Origin: CAZMXP01 sp964570285
GTDB lineage: Bacteria; Planctomycetota; PLA2
Length of the DNA: 25,296 nt
Reading direction: 5' to 3'
NCBI GenBank assembly: GCA_964570285.1
Contig: CAZMXP010000064.1
Coordinates: forward strand, 1 to 25,296
Below are positions 7,876 to 15,288 of this stretch, piece after piece. Below the pieces are notes generated by a model, which saw nothing but the letters and a program-made list of their open reading frames with translations, was not told the DNA's origin and ran no database searches. Within the stretch, counting starts at the first letter, position 1; each line of letters opens with the position of its first letter. A program made the translations under genes and the position numbers.

Positions 7876-8756
7876 ACGAGGAACTCGCTCTTGTGCGAGG
7901 GGAGTTGCGTCGCCCGCACCTCCCCGCCGGCGAGGGCGCGGATCCTCGCGAGCCAGACAGGGATGCGGTCCACCGCGGCCTCGTCGTGCAGCTTCAGCGT
8001 CAGCAGGAGCCCCTTGCAGCCGGCGGCGAGGGGCTCGAGGAGGCCGATCGCCTCGTCGGGGGGGAGGTTCACGTCGAGCAGGAGCCAGTCGGGCGGGCGC
8101 GGCAGGTCCTTCGGCGTCAGCTTCGCCGCGCCGCGCCGCAGGTGCGTGAACGCCTTCGACGCGACCACCCGCGGCGCCATCGGCGCGGGGTCGACGCCGA
8201 TCACGGTCAGGCCCTTCTCGATCAGCAGGAGCGCGGCGCCTCCCGGCGCGCTGCCGAGTTCGACGGCGCACTCGCCGGGGCGGAGGGGGGCGTCAGACCA
8301 GACGAGCGCCTCCGCGAGTTTCAGGTAGGCCCGCGAGGGGGCATGGGGAGGGAGCGCGAGGGAGGGGTTTGCGCCGGGGTAGGCCGAGCGTCCGGGGCCG
8401 TGGACGTGGTAGCCGACCCACTCCTCGCCGGGGTCGACGACGATCCGGTCGAGCACGCGCTCGCCCCCCGCGGCCGGTCGGCCCTCCCGCACGACCGGCA
8501 GCAGGCCGTCGCGCGAATAGCGGTGGAGCAGATCGTGCTCCGGGGCGTCGGTGCGTCCGAGGGAGAGGCCTGAGACGCGGGCGAAGACCGAGCGCAGATC
8601 GAACCCCGTCCCGACCGGCCCGGGCGCCTTGAAGGTGAGGAAGCCGGGCCGCGAGAAGGCGAGGCGGAGGCCGGGATGTTCGCGCGCCACCTCGCGCTTG
8701 AGCGCCCCCTCGGACCCGGCCTGGCAGACCGCGAAGACGAACGCGGATTCGATCAC
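7854..8756 (-). CDS. RlmM-like 2'-O-ribose methyltransferase (FtsJ fold)
   Basis: The 300-aa product resembles RlmM, which methylates the 2'-OH of a 23S rRNA cytidine in the peptidyl-transferase region. A THUMP-like N-terminus (about 1-110) is followed by an FtsJ/RrmJ Rossmann fold. The SAM site is VELGSAPGGAA (165-175) with VDPAPM downstream, as in RlmM. The family's K-D-K-E catalytic tetrad can be placed at K146 (SRAYLK), D228 (LLLDVN), K255 (LTLKLHD) and E291 (HKSEF). The start is GTG at 8756, in a GTGA overlap with the stop of the upstream 155-aa gene, so translation of the two is coupled. Sequence is more divergent than E. coli RlmM, so the exact modified nucleotide is inferred. Confidence 0.8.
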   Translation of the reverse strand: MIESAFVFAVCQAGSEGALKREVAREHPGLRLAFSRPGFLTFKAPGPVGTGFDLRSVFARVSGLSLGRTDAPEHDLLHRYSRDGLLPVVREGRPAAGGERVLDRIVVDPGEEWVGYHVHGPGRSAYPGANPSLALPPHAPSRAYLKLAEALVWSDAPLRPGECAVELGSAPGGAALLLIEKGLTVIGVDPAPMAPRVVASKAFTHLRRGAAKLTPKDLPRPPDWLLLDVNLPPDEAIGLLEPLAAGCKGLLLTLKLHDEAAVDRIPVWLARIRALAGGEVRATQLPSHKSEFLVYASQRA

Positions 8757-9220
8757 GCGAGCGCGAAGTTCCGGATCGTCCGGAGTTTCTGGCGCGCGCG
8801 CCGGAGCGTGCGGATCTCGTCGCGGTCCTCCGCGTTCGCGAAGCGGCGCACGAGCGCCCGGGCGTAGTCACGGTAGGCGGCGCGGACGGCGTCCGCGTCC
8901 GGCTGCTCCCGGAGGCGGAAGAACGCCCGCGCGCGCGCCGCGTCGAGCTTGGCCACGGAGGTGCGCTGCAGCAGGTCGAGCACCTTGCGGCCGGAGACGG
9001 AGGGCTTCGGCGCGGGCAGGTGCGGATTCCCGGTCACCGCCTCGCACGCCGAGACGAGCGTCCGGATCGACTGGCGCAACAGCGCGATCTCCTCGGGGCG
9101 GTTGGCGTGGAGCAGTCGCAGCTTCAGCGGGCGACACTCCTGCTTGTAGGCGCGCTCGACCTCGTTGCGGCCGGCGCGCGACGAGAGGCGGAGCACTCGC
9201 AGTCCGGCGTCGCGTTCCAT
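8753..9220 (-). CDS. Protein with two degenerate J-domain-like repeats
   Basis: I do not know this 155-aa protein, but it looks like two copies of a J-domain-like helical unit. Unit 1 (about 5-63) has GLRVLRLSSRAGRNEVERAY and then LLRQSIRTLVSACEAV; unit 2 (about 96-153) has FFRLREQPDADAVRAAY and then RTLRRARQKLRTI. Each follows the DnaJ helix I / helix II (EV-x-x-AY) / helix III order. The HPD tripeptide needed to stimulate Hsp70 is absent: the equivalent spots read HAN (38-40) and FAN (127-129). It is therefore unlikely to be a working co-chaperone. The ATG has AGGGGT directly before it and TAGACT 6 nt upstream. It is translationally coupled to the RlmM-like gene, which suggests a role in RNA modification or ribosome assembly. 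Confidence 0.7.
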   Translation of the reverse strand: MERDAGLRVLRLSSRAGRNEVERAYKQECRPLKLRLLHANRPEEIALLRQSIRTLVSACEAVTGNPHLPAPKPSVSGRKVLDLLQRTSVAKLDAARARAFFRLREQPDADAVRAAYRDYARALVRRFANAEDRDEIRTLRRARQKLRTIRNFALA

Positions 9221-9279
9221 ACCCCTAGTCTATCGGCAGGAACCCGACGGATCCGGCCGGCCGGCCCGGCCCGGCTCCT

Positions 9280-9915
9280 TCACCATCGGACGGCGCCGGT
9301 CAGGAAGGGGTTGGTGCGCCGCTCCGCGCCGATCGTCGTCGACGGGCCATGGCCGGGGTGGATGACGGTCCCATCGGGCATCGCGAGGAAGACCCTTTCG
9401 AGGGTGCGGCGCAGCACGCGCGGGTCGCCGCCGGGGAGGTCGCTGCGGCCGATCCCCCCCTGGAAGAGGTTGTCGCCGCCGAAGACGACCGTACCGAGGC
9501 TCAGCGCGACGTGGCCCGGGCTGTGGCCGGGCGTGTGGATGACCTCGAACTCCAGCCCGGCGGCGCGGACCGTCTCGCCCGCGACGAGGTCGCGATCGAC
9601 CTTCGGGTCGCGGTAGCCGTCGAGGCCAAACATCCGCGCCTGCTCGTTGACGCCGGTGACGAGGAAGCGGTCGTCGGGGTGGAGCGCGAAGGGGATCGCG
9701 TAGCGTTCCTGCAGGTCGGCGACGGCGCCGATGTGGTCGAGGTGGCCGTGGGTGTTGAGGATGAGCACCGGCTCGAGCCCGAGTTCCTCGATGCGCCCGG
9801 CGATCCGCTCCGCCTCGTCCCCCGGGTCGATGAGGACGCACGGCTGGCCGCGCGCCGCCGCGACCAGGTAGCTGTTCTCCTGGAAGGGGCCGGTGACGAG
9901 GCGGTCGATCAGCAT
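9280..9915 (-). CDS. Metallo-beta-lactamase-fold hydrolase, glyoxalase II-like
   Basis: This 211-aa cytoplasmic enzyme has a complete dinuclear metal site of the MBL fold: THGHLDH at 55-61, H131 in HTPGHSPGH, D148 in FGGDN and H187 in VIHPGHG. The short form with a GIGRSDLPGGD loop is that of the glyoxalase II-like/YcbL group, which hydrolyses thioesters such as S-lactoylglutathione or related acyl thiols. It lacks the C-terminal helical domain of classical glyoxalase II, so the substrate is uncertain. The ATG at 9915 has GGAG 4 nt upstream; the frame is open to 9960 but that would overlap mqnC. It is divergent from the mqnC operon with 43 bp between starts, so the promoters share a very short space. 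Confidence 0.85.
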   Translation of the reverse strand: MLIDRLVTGPFQENSYLVAAARGQPCVLIDPGDEAERIAGRIEELGLEPVLILNTHGHLDHIGAVADLQERYAIPFALHPDDRFLVTGVNEQARMFGLDGYRDPKVDRDLVAGETVRAAGLEFEVIHTPGHSPGHVALSLGTVVFGGDNLFQGGIGRSDLPGGDPRVLRRTLERVFLAMPDGTVIHPGHGPSTTIGAERRTNPFLTGAVRW

Positions 9916-9958
9916 TGCTCCGCACCAGACTACTCGCGTGGTAGCGTGATTGCCCGTC

Positions 9959-11032
9959 ATGGAACGCGATCTCCTCGACCGCGCCTACGACAAGGCGGCC
10001 ACGCACGAGCGCCTCGGGCCGGAGGAGGGGGTGGCGCTGCTCGAGCGGGGGGACCTCCACCTGCTGATGGCGCTCGCGCACCGGCGGCGGATGTTCCTGC
10101 ACCCCGAGCCGGTCGTCACCTACATCGTCGAGCGCAACATCAACTACACCAACGCCTGCGTGACCTACTGCCGCTTCTGCGCCTTCTACCGGCGGCCGGG
10201 GCACGCCGAGAGCTATGTGCTGAGCCACGAGCAGATCGGCAAAAAAATAGAAGAGCTGCTCGAGGTGGGCGGCATCCAGATCCTGCTGCAGGGGGGCCAC
10301 CACCCCGACCTGCCGCTCTCCTGGTACGAGGAGATGCTCCGCTTCATCAAGGCGAACTACCCGGTCAACGTCCACGGCTTCTCGGCGCCTGAGATCGAGC
10401 ACATCGCCTCGGTCGAGAAGCTGCCCGTCCGCGACGTGCTGCTGCGGCTGCGCGACGCGGGGCTCGGCACGCTGCCCGGCGCGGGCGGCGAGATGCTCGT
10501 GGACCGGGTGCGCGACGTGATCGCGCCGCTGAAGACGACGACACGGGCGTGGCTCGACGTCCACCGGACCGCGCACGGCATCGGCATGCGCTCCACCGCG
10601 ACGATGATGTTCGGCCACGAGGAGACGCGGGCCGAGCGGATCGAGCACTTCGACCTCGTGCGCGCGCTGCAAGAGGAGACGCGCGGCTTCACGGCCTTCA
10701 TCCTCTGGACCTTCCAGCCCGAGAACACCGCGATGTGGCGCTATCCTAAGCTCGAGTCCCACGAGTACCTGCGCACCGCCGCGGTCGCCCGCCTCTACCT
10801 CGACAACGTGGCGAACCTGCAGGCGAGCTGGGTCACGCAGGGGGCGCGCATCGCCGAGGTCACGCTGCGCGCGGGCGTCAACGACATGGGCTCGACGATG
10901 CTCGAGGAGAACGTCGTCAGCGCCGCCGGCACGACCTACTCGATGAACGCCGAGGAGATCGAACGCAGCATCCGCATGTGCGGCTTTCAGCCGCGCCGGC
11001 GCAACGTCTACTACGAGGAGGTGGCGGCGTGA
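9959..11032 (+). CDS. mqnC: Cyclic dehypoxanthinyl futalosine synthase MqnC
   Basis: MqnC is the radical-SAM enzyme that cyclises dehypoxanthine futalosine in the futalosine route to menaquinone. The 357-aa product has the [4Fe-4S]-binding CxxxCxxC at C67, C71 and C74, inside ERNINYTNACVTYCRFCAFY, a segment specific to this family. GGHHPDLPLSWYEE, the LPGAGGEM loop and the NDMGSTMLEENVVSAAG segment near the C-terminus also fit MqnC rather than MqnE or cofactor F420 synthases. I took the ATG at 9959; a TTG at 9950 in frame would add three residues, and neither has a good ribosome site. It opens a six-gene operon and overlaps mqnE by a GTGA. Confidence 0.95.
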   Translation: MERDLLDRAYDKAATHERLGPEEGVALLERGDLHLLMALAHRRRMFLHPEPVVTYIVERNINYTNACVTYCRFCAFYRRPGHAESYVLSHEQIGKKIEELLEVGGIQILLQGGHHPDLPLSWYEEMLRFIKANYPVNVHGFSAPEIEHIASVEKLPVRDVLLRLRDAGLGTLPGAGGEMLVDRVRDVIAPLKTTTRAWLDVHRTAHGIGMRSTATMMFGHEETRAERIEHFDLVRALQEETRGFTAFILWTFQPENTAMWRYPKLESHEYLRTAAVARLYLDNVANLQASWVTQGARIAEVTLRAGVNDMGSTMLEENVVSAAGTTYSMNAEEIERSIRMCGFQPRRRNVYYEEVAA

Positions 11033-12144
11033 TCCCGCGCCTCTTCCTCGACGGCGACCTCGGCGACCTGCTCGCGAAGGCGGAGGCGGGCGAGCGCCTC
11101 TCCTTCGACGACGGCGTGCGCCTCTTCAGGAGCGACGATCTTCCCGCGCTCGGCTGGGCCGCCAACCGCGCGCGCGAGCGGCGCCACGGCAACGTCGCCT
11201 GGTACCTCAAGAACCGCCACATCAACTACAGCAACATCTGCAAGTACGACTGCATGTTCTGCTCCTTCTACCGCAAGGAGGGGCAGGAGGGGGCCTGGCT
11301 CTGGACGGTGGAGCAGGTGCTCGAGCACGTGGCCCCCTTCAAGGACTCGGGCCTCTCGGAGTTCCACATCGTCGGCGGCGTCCACCCGACGCTGCCGTTC
11401 GACTACTACACCGGCATGATCCGGGCGCTGAAGCGCGAGCACCCGACCGTCGCGGTCAAGGCGTTCACGGCCATCGAGATCAGCTACTTCGCCGAACTGC
11501 ACGGCCTGTCGATCCGCGACACGCTCGTCGCGCTCCGGGAGGCGGGCCTCGACATGATCCCCGGCGGCGGCGCCGAGGTCTTCGCCGACCGGGTCCGCTA
11601 CAAGGTCTGCCGCGAGAAGGCGGACGCCGACCGCTGGTTCGAGGTGCACGAGACCGCGCACTCCCTCGGCATCCCGAGCAACGCGACACTTCTCTACGGC
11701 CACATCGAGACGATCGAAGAGCGCGTCGACCACCTGCTGCGGCTGCGCGACATGCAGGACCGCACCGGCGGCCTGCTCAGCTACATCCCGCTCGCCTACC
11801 ACCCCGACTTCAACAGGCTCGCGAAGCTCGGCGCGCCGAGCGGCATCGACGCACTGAAGAACGTCGCCGTCGGACGGCTGCTCCTCGACAACGTCCCGCA
11901 CATCAAGGCCTACTGGATCATGCTCGGCGTCAAGACCGCGCAGGTCGCGCTCTCCTTCGGCGCCGACGACCTCGACGGCACCGTCACGTGGGAGCGCATC
12001 TACCACATGGCGGGCGCCGCGACGCCGGAGGGGCTCACCGAGGAGCGGCTGCGCGAGATCATCCGCGAAGCCGGCCGCGAGCCGGTCGAGCGCGACGCGT
12101 TCTACAACCGCGTCACCCGCCGGCGGGAGCCGGTGCCGGCGTGA
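11029..12144 (+). CDS. mqnE: Aminofutalosine synthase MqnE
   Basis: MqnE is the radical-SAM enzyme that joins the adenosyl radical of SAM to 3-[(1-carboxyvinyl)oxy]benzoate, making aminofutalosine, the first committed menaquinone intermediate in this route. The 371-aa product carries CxxxCxxC at C71, C75 and C78 in RHINYSNICKYDCMFCSFYR. Other MqnE signatures are HIVGGVHPTLPFDYY, MIPGGGAEVF, NATLLYGHIET and DDLDGTV. The start is GTG at 11029, overlapping the mqnC stop as GTGA and preceded by GAGGAGG in the mqnC tail; this gives the usual family length. MqnA, MqnB and MqnD are not in the window. Confidence 0.95.
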   Translation: MIPRLFLDGDLGDLLAKAEAGERLSFDDGVRLFRSDDLPALGWAANRARERRHGNVAWYLKNRHINYSNICKYDCMFCSFYRKEGQEGAWLWTVEQVLEHVAPFKDSGLSEFHIVGGVHPTLPFDYYTGMIRALKREHPTVAVKAFTAIEISYFAELHGLSIRDTLVALREAGLDMIPGGGAEVFADRVRYKVCREKADADRWFEVHETAHSLGIPSNATLLYGHIETIEERVDHLLRLRDMQDRTGGLLSYIPLAYHPDFNRLAKLGAPSGIDALKNVAVGRLLLDNVPHIKAYWIMLGVKTAQVALSFGADDLDGTVTWERIYHMAGAATPEGLTEERLREIIREAGREPVERDAFYNRVTRRREPVPA

Positions 12145-12386
12145 CGGTCACTCTCCGGCTCTACGCGGGCTTGAAGGAGAGGGCGGGCCGCGACCGGGTC
12201 GAGGTCGAACTTCCCGCGGGGAGCGATGTCGGGGGGCTGCGGGGGGTGCTCGCGAAGGCCTGCCCCGCGCTCGCGCCGGCGCTGGCCAGCTGCCGCTTCG
12301 CGATCAACGACGAGTTCGTCGCCGACTCGGCCCCCGTGCCCCCCCACCTTCCCGTCGATGTGATCCCGCCGGTCTCGGGAGGATAG
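12141..12386 (+). CDS. moaD: Molybdopterin synthase small subunit MoaD
   Basis: MoaD is the ubiquitin-fold sulfur carrier of molybdopterin synthase; its C-terminal Gly-Gly is turned into a thiocarboxylate by MoeB and supplies sulfur to precursor Z. The 81-aa protein starts VTVTLRLYAGLKERAGRD, has the typical beta-grasp pattern, and ends exactly in VSGG (GG at 80-81). The NDEFV segment about residues 55-60 and PPVSGG match the family. The GTG start overlaps the mqnE stop as GTGA. moaE follows 2 nt downstream, so both subunits of the heterotetramer come from one message. Confidence 0.92.
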   Translation: MTVTLRLYAGLKERAGRDRVEVELPAGSDVGGLRGVLAKACPALAPALASCRFAINDEFVADSAPVPPHLPVDVIPPVSGG

Positions 12387-12388
12387 CG

Positions 12389-12805
12389 TTGAGGGACGAC
12401 TTCCGGATCGTGGACGCGACGCTCGATCCGGCCGCCGCGTTCGAGGCCGTGCGCGACCCCGCGTGCGGCGCCGTCGCGGGCTTCCTCGGCACCGTGCGCG
12501 GGAGCAGCGAGGGCCGGACCGTCCTCCGTCTTGAGTATGAAATACACGAGACGATGGCGCTCAGGCAGTTCGCACGGCTCGCTTCCGCGCTCCGGGAGCG
12601 CTTTGGCGTGCACCATGTGGCGGTGCACCACCGGCGCGGCGTCGTGCCCGTGGGCGGCGCGAGCGTGGCGATCGCCGTCGCGGCGCCGCGGCGGCAGCCC
12701 GCGCTCGCGGCGTGCGCGGAGGCGATCGAGCGGCTCAAGCGCGACGTGCCGATCTGGAAGAAGGAAGTGTTCGAGGACGGCCACCGCTGGGTCGAGGGGA
12801 GCTGA
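12389..12805 (+). CDS. moaE: Molybdopterin synthase catalytic subunit MoaE
   Basis: MoaE forms the active site of molybdopterin synthase, where two MoaD thiocarboxylates convert cyclic pyranopterin monophosphate to molybdopterin. The 138-aa product shows the family segments GAVAGFLGTVRG (27-38), LEYEIHETMA (48-57), the HHRRG-V-VG core (80-90) and ERLKRDVPIWKKE (114-126), whose lysines K117 and K124 are the conserved catalytic and binding residues. The start is TTG at 12389, well placed behind GGGAGG, and no ATG lies nearby. The stop overlaps the ppsR start by one base (TGATG). Confidence 0.92.
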   Translation: MRDDFRIVDATLDPAAAFEAVRDPACGAVAGFLGTVRGSSEGRTVLRLEYEIHETMALRQFARLASALRERFGVHHVAVHHRRGVVPVGGASVAIAVAAPRRQPALAACAEAIERLKRDVPIWKKEVFEDGHRWVEGS

Positions 12806-13632
12806 TGGCCGAGCGGCGCGCGATCTATGTCGTCTCCGACTCGACCGGCGAGACCGCGAGCAAGGTCGTGCAGGCGGCGCTCCTGCAGTTCAAGCACGAG
12901 CAGGTACGGCTGCGCATCTTCTCGAACGTGCGCGCCGCCGAGGGGCTATACGAGACCGTGGACAAGGCCGCCGCGGAGAACGCGCTGATCGTCTACACGC
13001 TCGTGCGCGCCGACCAGCGCGTCGCGATCCACGACCGCGCGGCGCAGTACGGCGTGCAGGCCGTCGACCTGATGGGGCCGCTGATGTCGCGCATCGGCCA
13101 GTGGCTCGGCGAGGCGCCGGTGAGCACGCCGGGGCTGCTCCACCGCCTCGACGCGGAGTACTTCCGCCGGATCGAGGCTCTCGACTTCACCGTCAAGAAC
13201 GACGACGGGCAGCTTCCGCGCAACTTCAAGAATGCCGACCTCGTCATCGTCGGCGTGAGCCGCACGTCGAAGACGCCGGTCAGCATGACGCTCGCGCAGA
13301 AGGGCTACCGCGTCGCGAACCTGCCGCTGGTGCACGGCGTGCACCCGCCGGCGGAGATCGACGCGGTGCCGGGCGAGCGCGTCTTCGGCCTGCAGATCAC
13401 GCCGCAGAAGCTCTTCGAGATCAGGACCGAGAGGCTCAAGCACCTCGGCGTGACGGGGGAGAGCAGCTACGCCGACCTCGCGCAGATCCAGCGCGAGCTC
13501 GCGTGGGCGCGCGACCTCTTCCGCGCCCACCCGGCGTGGACGGTCGTCGACGTGACCCGGCGCGCCGTCGAGGAGACCGCGTCGGAGATCCTCGCGCTCT
13601 ATACGACCCGCTTCGGCTCGCCGACCCTCTGA
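12805..13632 (+). CDS. ppsR: Pyruvate, phosphate dikinase / PEP synthase regulatory protein (DUF299)
   Basis: This family is a bifunctional Ser/Thr kinase and Pi-dependent phosphorylase that uses ADP to inactivate, and phosphate to reactivate, PEP synthase or pyruvate phosphate dikinase. The 275-aa product opens with the signature IYVVSDSTGETA (7-18). It also has the P-loop-like motif GVSRTSKTP at 150-158 and ends near the usual length. The start ATG overlaps the moaE stop by one base and lies behind GAGGGGAGC in the moaE tail. Its target enzyme is not in the window, so whether it acts on PEP synthase or PPDK is open. Its place behind moaDE may reflect co-regulation with respiratory state rather than a shared pathway. 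Confidence 0.93.
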   Translation: MAERRAIYVVSDSTGETASKVVQAALLQFKHEQVRLRIFSNVRAAEGLYETVDKAAAENALIVYTLVRADQRVAIHDRAAQYGVQAVDLMGPLMSRIGQWLGEAPVSTPGLLHRLDAEYFRRIEALDFTVKNDDGQLPRNFKNADLVIVGVSRTSKTPVSMTLAQKGYRVANLPLVHGVHPPAEIDAVPGERVFGLQITPQKLFEIRTERLKHLGVTGESSYADLAQIQRELAWARDLFRAHPAWTVVDVTRRAVEETASEILALYTTRFGSPTL

Positions 13633-14261
13633 TGGATCGGATCCTCCACTTCCTCGACGAGTACTTCCGGCGCATCCCCTACCCGTGGTGGGGGCTGATC
13701 CTCGCCTACGAGGGGTTCCTGCTCGGCGCGTGGTTCATGGAGGGGATGCTGCTCGACCGGATCCGCAAGGTGCACGGCGACCCCGGCGGAGGCGCCTCGC
13801 GCGAACGGCGCTGGAAGGCGGTCTGGTTCCTCTATTTCGTGCTGCTGCAACTGCCGCTCTACAAGGCGGGCCGGTGGGCGGGCCACCTGCCGCGCACGTG
13901 GACGACGGTGCAGGTTGGCCTGCTGCTCGCGACGGCCGGTCTCGCGATCCGGCTCTGGTCGATCTACGCTCTCTCGGCCAACTTCTCCTACGTCGTCCAT
14001 GTCGGCGAGAAGCAAACGCTCGTGACGAGGGGCCCCTACCGCCTCGTGCGCCACCCCGCCTATCTCGGCCTATTGCTCCTCTTCGCCGGGCTGCCCGTCA
14101 TCCTCTGCGACTCGTGGAGCCTGCTGCTGATCCTCGCCTACGTCGTGCCCACCGTCATCCGCCGCATCCGCCGCGAGGAGCGCTGGCTCGCCGACCGCTT
14201 CGGCGCCGACTTCGCGGCGTGGAAGGCGCGGACGAAACTGATCGTGCCGTTCGTGCTTTAA
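13632..14261 (+). CDS. Isoprenylcysteine carboxyl methyltransferase-like membrane protein
   Basis: This 209-aa integral membrane protein belongs to the ICMT/phospholipid methyltransferase superfamily. Hydrophobic segments appear at about 20-40, 62-78, 92-113 and 142-178. The SAM-binding region is in the second half: TRGPYRLVRHPAYLG (132-146) followed by the REERWLADRFGADFAAWKA segment (181-199). Both match the family, which methylates lipids or prenylated groups at the cytoplasmic face. Bacteria lack CaaX proteins, so the substrate is unknown; a lipid or quinone-related isoprenoid is possible given the menaquinone genes upstream, but this is inference. The start ATG overlaps the ppsR stop by one base. 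It is the last gene of the operon. Confidence 0.82.
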   Translation: MDRILHFLDEYFRRIPYPWWGLILAYEGFLLGAWFMEGMLLDRIRKVHGDPGGGASRERRWKAVWFLYFVLLQLPLYKAGRWAGHLPRTWTTVQVGLLLATAGLAIRLWSIYALSANFSYVVHVGEKQTLVTRGPYRLVRHPAYLGLLLLFAGLPVILCDSWSLLLILAYVVPTVIRRIRREERWLADRFGADFAAWKARTKLIVPFVL

Positions 14262-14353
14262 GCGTCGCTGCAGTCGGCGCGCTCCACGCCGCAACTACAG
14301 CGAGCGCCGGCCTCGGGCTGTGCTGCGCGCCCTTGCGACGGCCTGCGGCCGAT

Positions 14354-14437
14354 CCGGATCGAGCGGAGAGGACTTGATGAGGAAACCAGGAAGGGAGGAA
14401 CCCATGAGTGCGAGTGGGAGCAGCCCGGGACTCACGT
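14354..14437 (-). repeat. Dispersed intergenic repeat, copy 2 (inverted relative to 539-620)
   Basis: The reverse complement of this stretch aligns with 539-620 over about 80 positions; the best shared run is CCTCCCTTCCTGG followed by TTCCTCATCAAG after one base. A partial third copy of the TTCCTGGGTTCCT core lies just downstream on the plus strand at about 14459-14472, so the site may itself be a partly inverted pair. It sits in the 577-base gap 14262-14838 after the mqnC operon. Apart from this repeat and a possible -10 at 14801-14806, I see nothing else in the gap. Confidence 0.6.
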
Positions 14438-14800
14438 GGATCGAGTCTGCCTCTTCCTCGGTTCCTGGGTTCCTTCTTGAAACCTCACGACGAAGGCTGT
14501 GGTCCACGGCACCGCGCGGTTCCCGGTGGCACCTGCGCCCTGCAAGGCTCGCGCGGCAACATCCTCGCGCGCCTCCGAACGCCTTCGCCCCTGAAACCCG
14601 AGCACCATTCGAGACTCGGTCCCACTCGTGGTACAGGGCTCCACTCCGGTCGGAGGCTCGGACCTTGCGCAGTTCCGCGTACGCGCGTCACCGCCCCGCC
14701 CAGAGCCGCGGCGGCGCCTGCCATCTCCCTCCAGGCCGACGAACAGTCAGGGCCCACGCAACCGTCGAGCACCACGACCCACGCCCGGCCGCGAGCCCGC

Positions 14801-14806
14801 TACAAT
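14801..14806 (+). promoter_or_regulatory. Possible -10 hexamer TACAAT before the 112-aa gene
   Basis: TACAAT is five of six to the TATAAT consensus and stands out in GC-rich surroundings, 32 bases before the ATG at 14839. No clear TTGACA-like -35 lies 16-18 bases upstream. Confidence 0.35.
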
Positions 14807-14838
14807 CCAAAGCCGGAGAATTGCAAGTTAACTGGATC

Positions 14839-15177
14839 ATGGAGCCGGATCCTGCACACCCGATCATCGAGAGCCCTTGGCTCTACTCGATCGCCGAGTT
14901 CCGTTACTACGTGGGGCGAGACGGTACCGAGCCGTTCATCGACTTGGTCCTCGAACGCGAGTCCGTGTCGCGACGTCTTCGGTTCTGGTCTCCGCAGGAT
15001 CTCCGGATCGAGGAGGGCTGCTTCCCGACTCCGACCGGCGGCATGGCGATCCTCGACGTGAGCAAGAGGCGGCTCAATGGACTTCGGGTCCTCGTGACGG
15101 ACTTCGAGGGTACGAGGGGCTCGATCCTCTTCTGGGCTCGAGATGTCGTGGACTTGGATTCAGTCGCGACCAGCTAA
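14839..15177 (+). CDS. Hypothetical cassette-like protein, 112 aa
   Basis: I do not recognise this small soluble protein. It begins MEPDPAHPIIESPWLYSIAE and has several aromatic residues (RYYV at 22-25, RFW at 48-50, FWARDVVDLD at 98-107). It has no signal peptide or membrane segment and looks like an alternating beta-strand fold. Codon use is less GC-extreme than in the neighbouring operon, which suggests recent arrival. The frame is open upstream to 14320, but the only sensible start is the ATG at 14839, just after GTTAACTGGATC. Its TAA stop is inside the attC-like site described next, the arrangement expected of an integron gene cassette. Size and style would also fit a small immunity-type protein, but that is a guess. 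Confidence 0.6.
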   Translation: MEPDPAHPIIESPWLYSIAEFRYYVGRDGTEPFIDLVLERESVSRRLRFWSPQDLRIEEGCFPTPTGGMAILDVSKRRLNGLRVLVTDFEGTRGSILFWARDVVDLDSVATS

Positions 15178-15271
15178 CAAACCGCTGCACCTGACGAGCG
15201 GCCGGGGAGCGCGCCCGCAAAGAGCGATAGAATTCGGTCTGGCCGCTCGCAGGTGAGCGGCAAGGCGTCAG
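15174..15271 (+). other. attC-like integron recombination site
   Basis: The site opens with CTAACAAA (15174-15181), like the R'' box of integron attC sites, and closes with GCGTCAG (15265-15271), one base from the common R' form GCGTTAG. Between them, the left arm 15182-15203 and right arm 15241-15260 pair over 20 bp. Two left-arm bases (G15187 and A15194) are unpaired, like the extrahelical bases that orient the folded attC strand. The loop is 37 bases. The gene before it stops inside the R''-like box and the next gene starts about 18 bp after the R'-like box, as in cassette arrays. No integrase gene is in the window. Confidence 0.6.
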
Positions 15272-15288
15272 ACGGACTGGAATCGAAG

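Noticed and set aside
6979..8271. A 430-codon minus-strand frame opposite the COG1092 methyltransferase
   Set aside because: No motif; the plus strand has a complete SAM-binding enzyme.
14270..14300. GCTCCACGCCGCAAC, seen again near 20866, as a possible second attC
   Set aside because: The shared stretch is only about 15 bp and no folded arms or R boxes could be found at either place.
14262..14838. Possible gene in the frame open from 14320
   Set aside because: The part before 14839 has no coding character and includes a dispersed repeat; only the portion from 14839 looks real.
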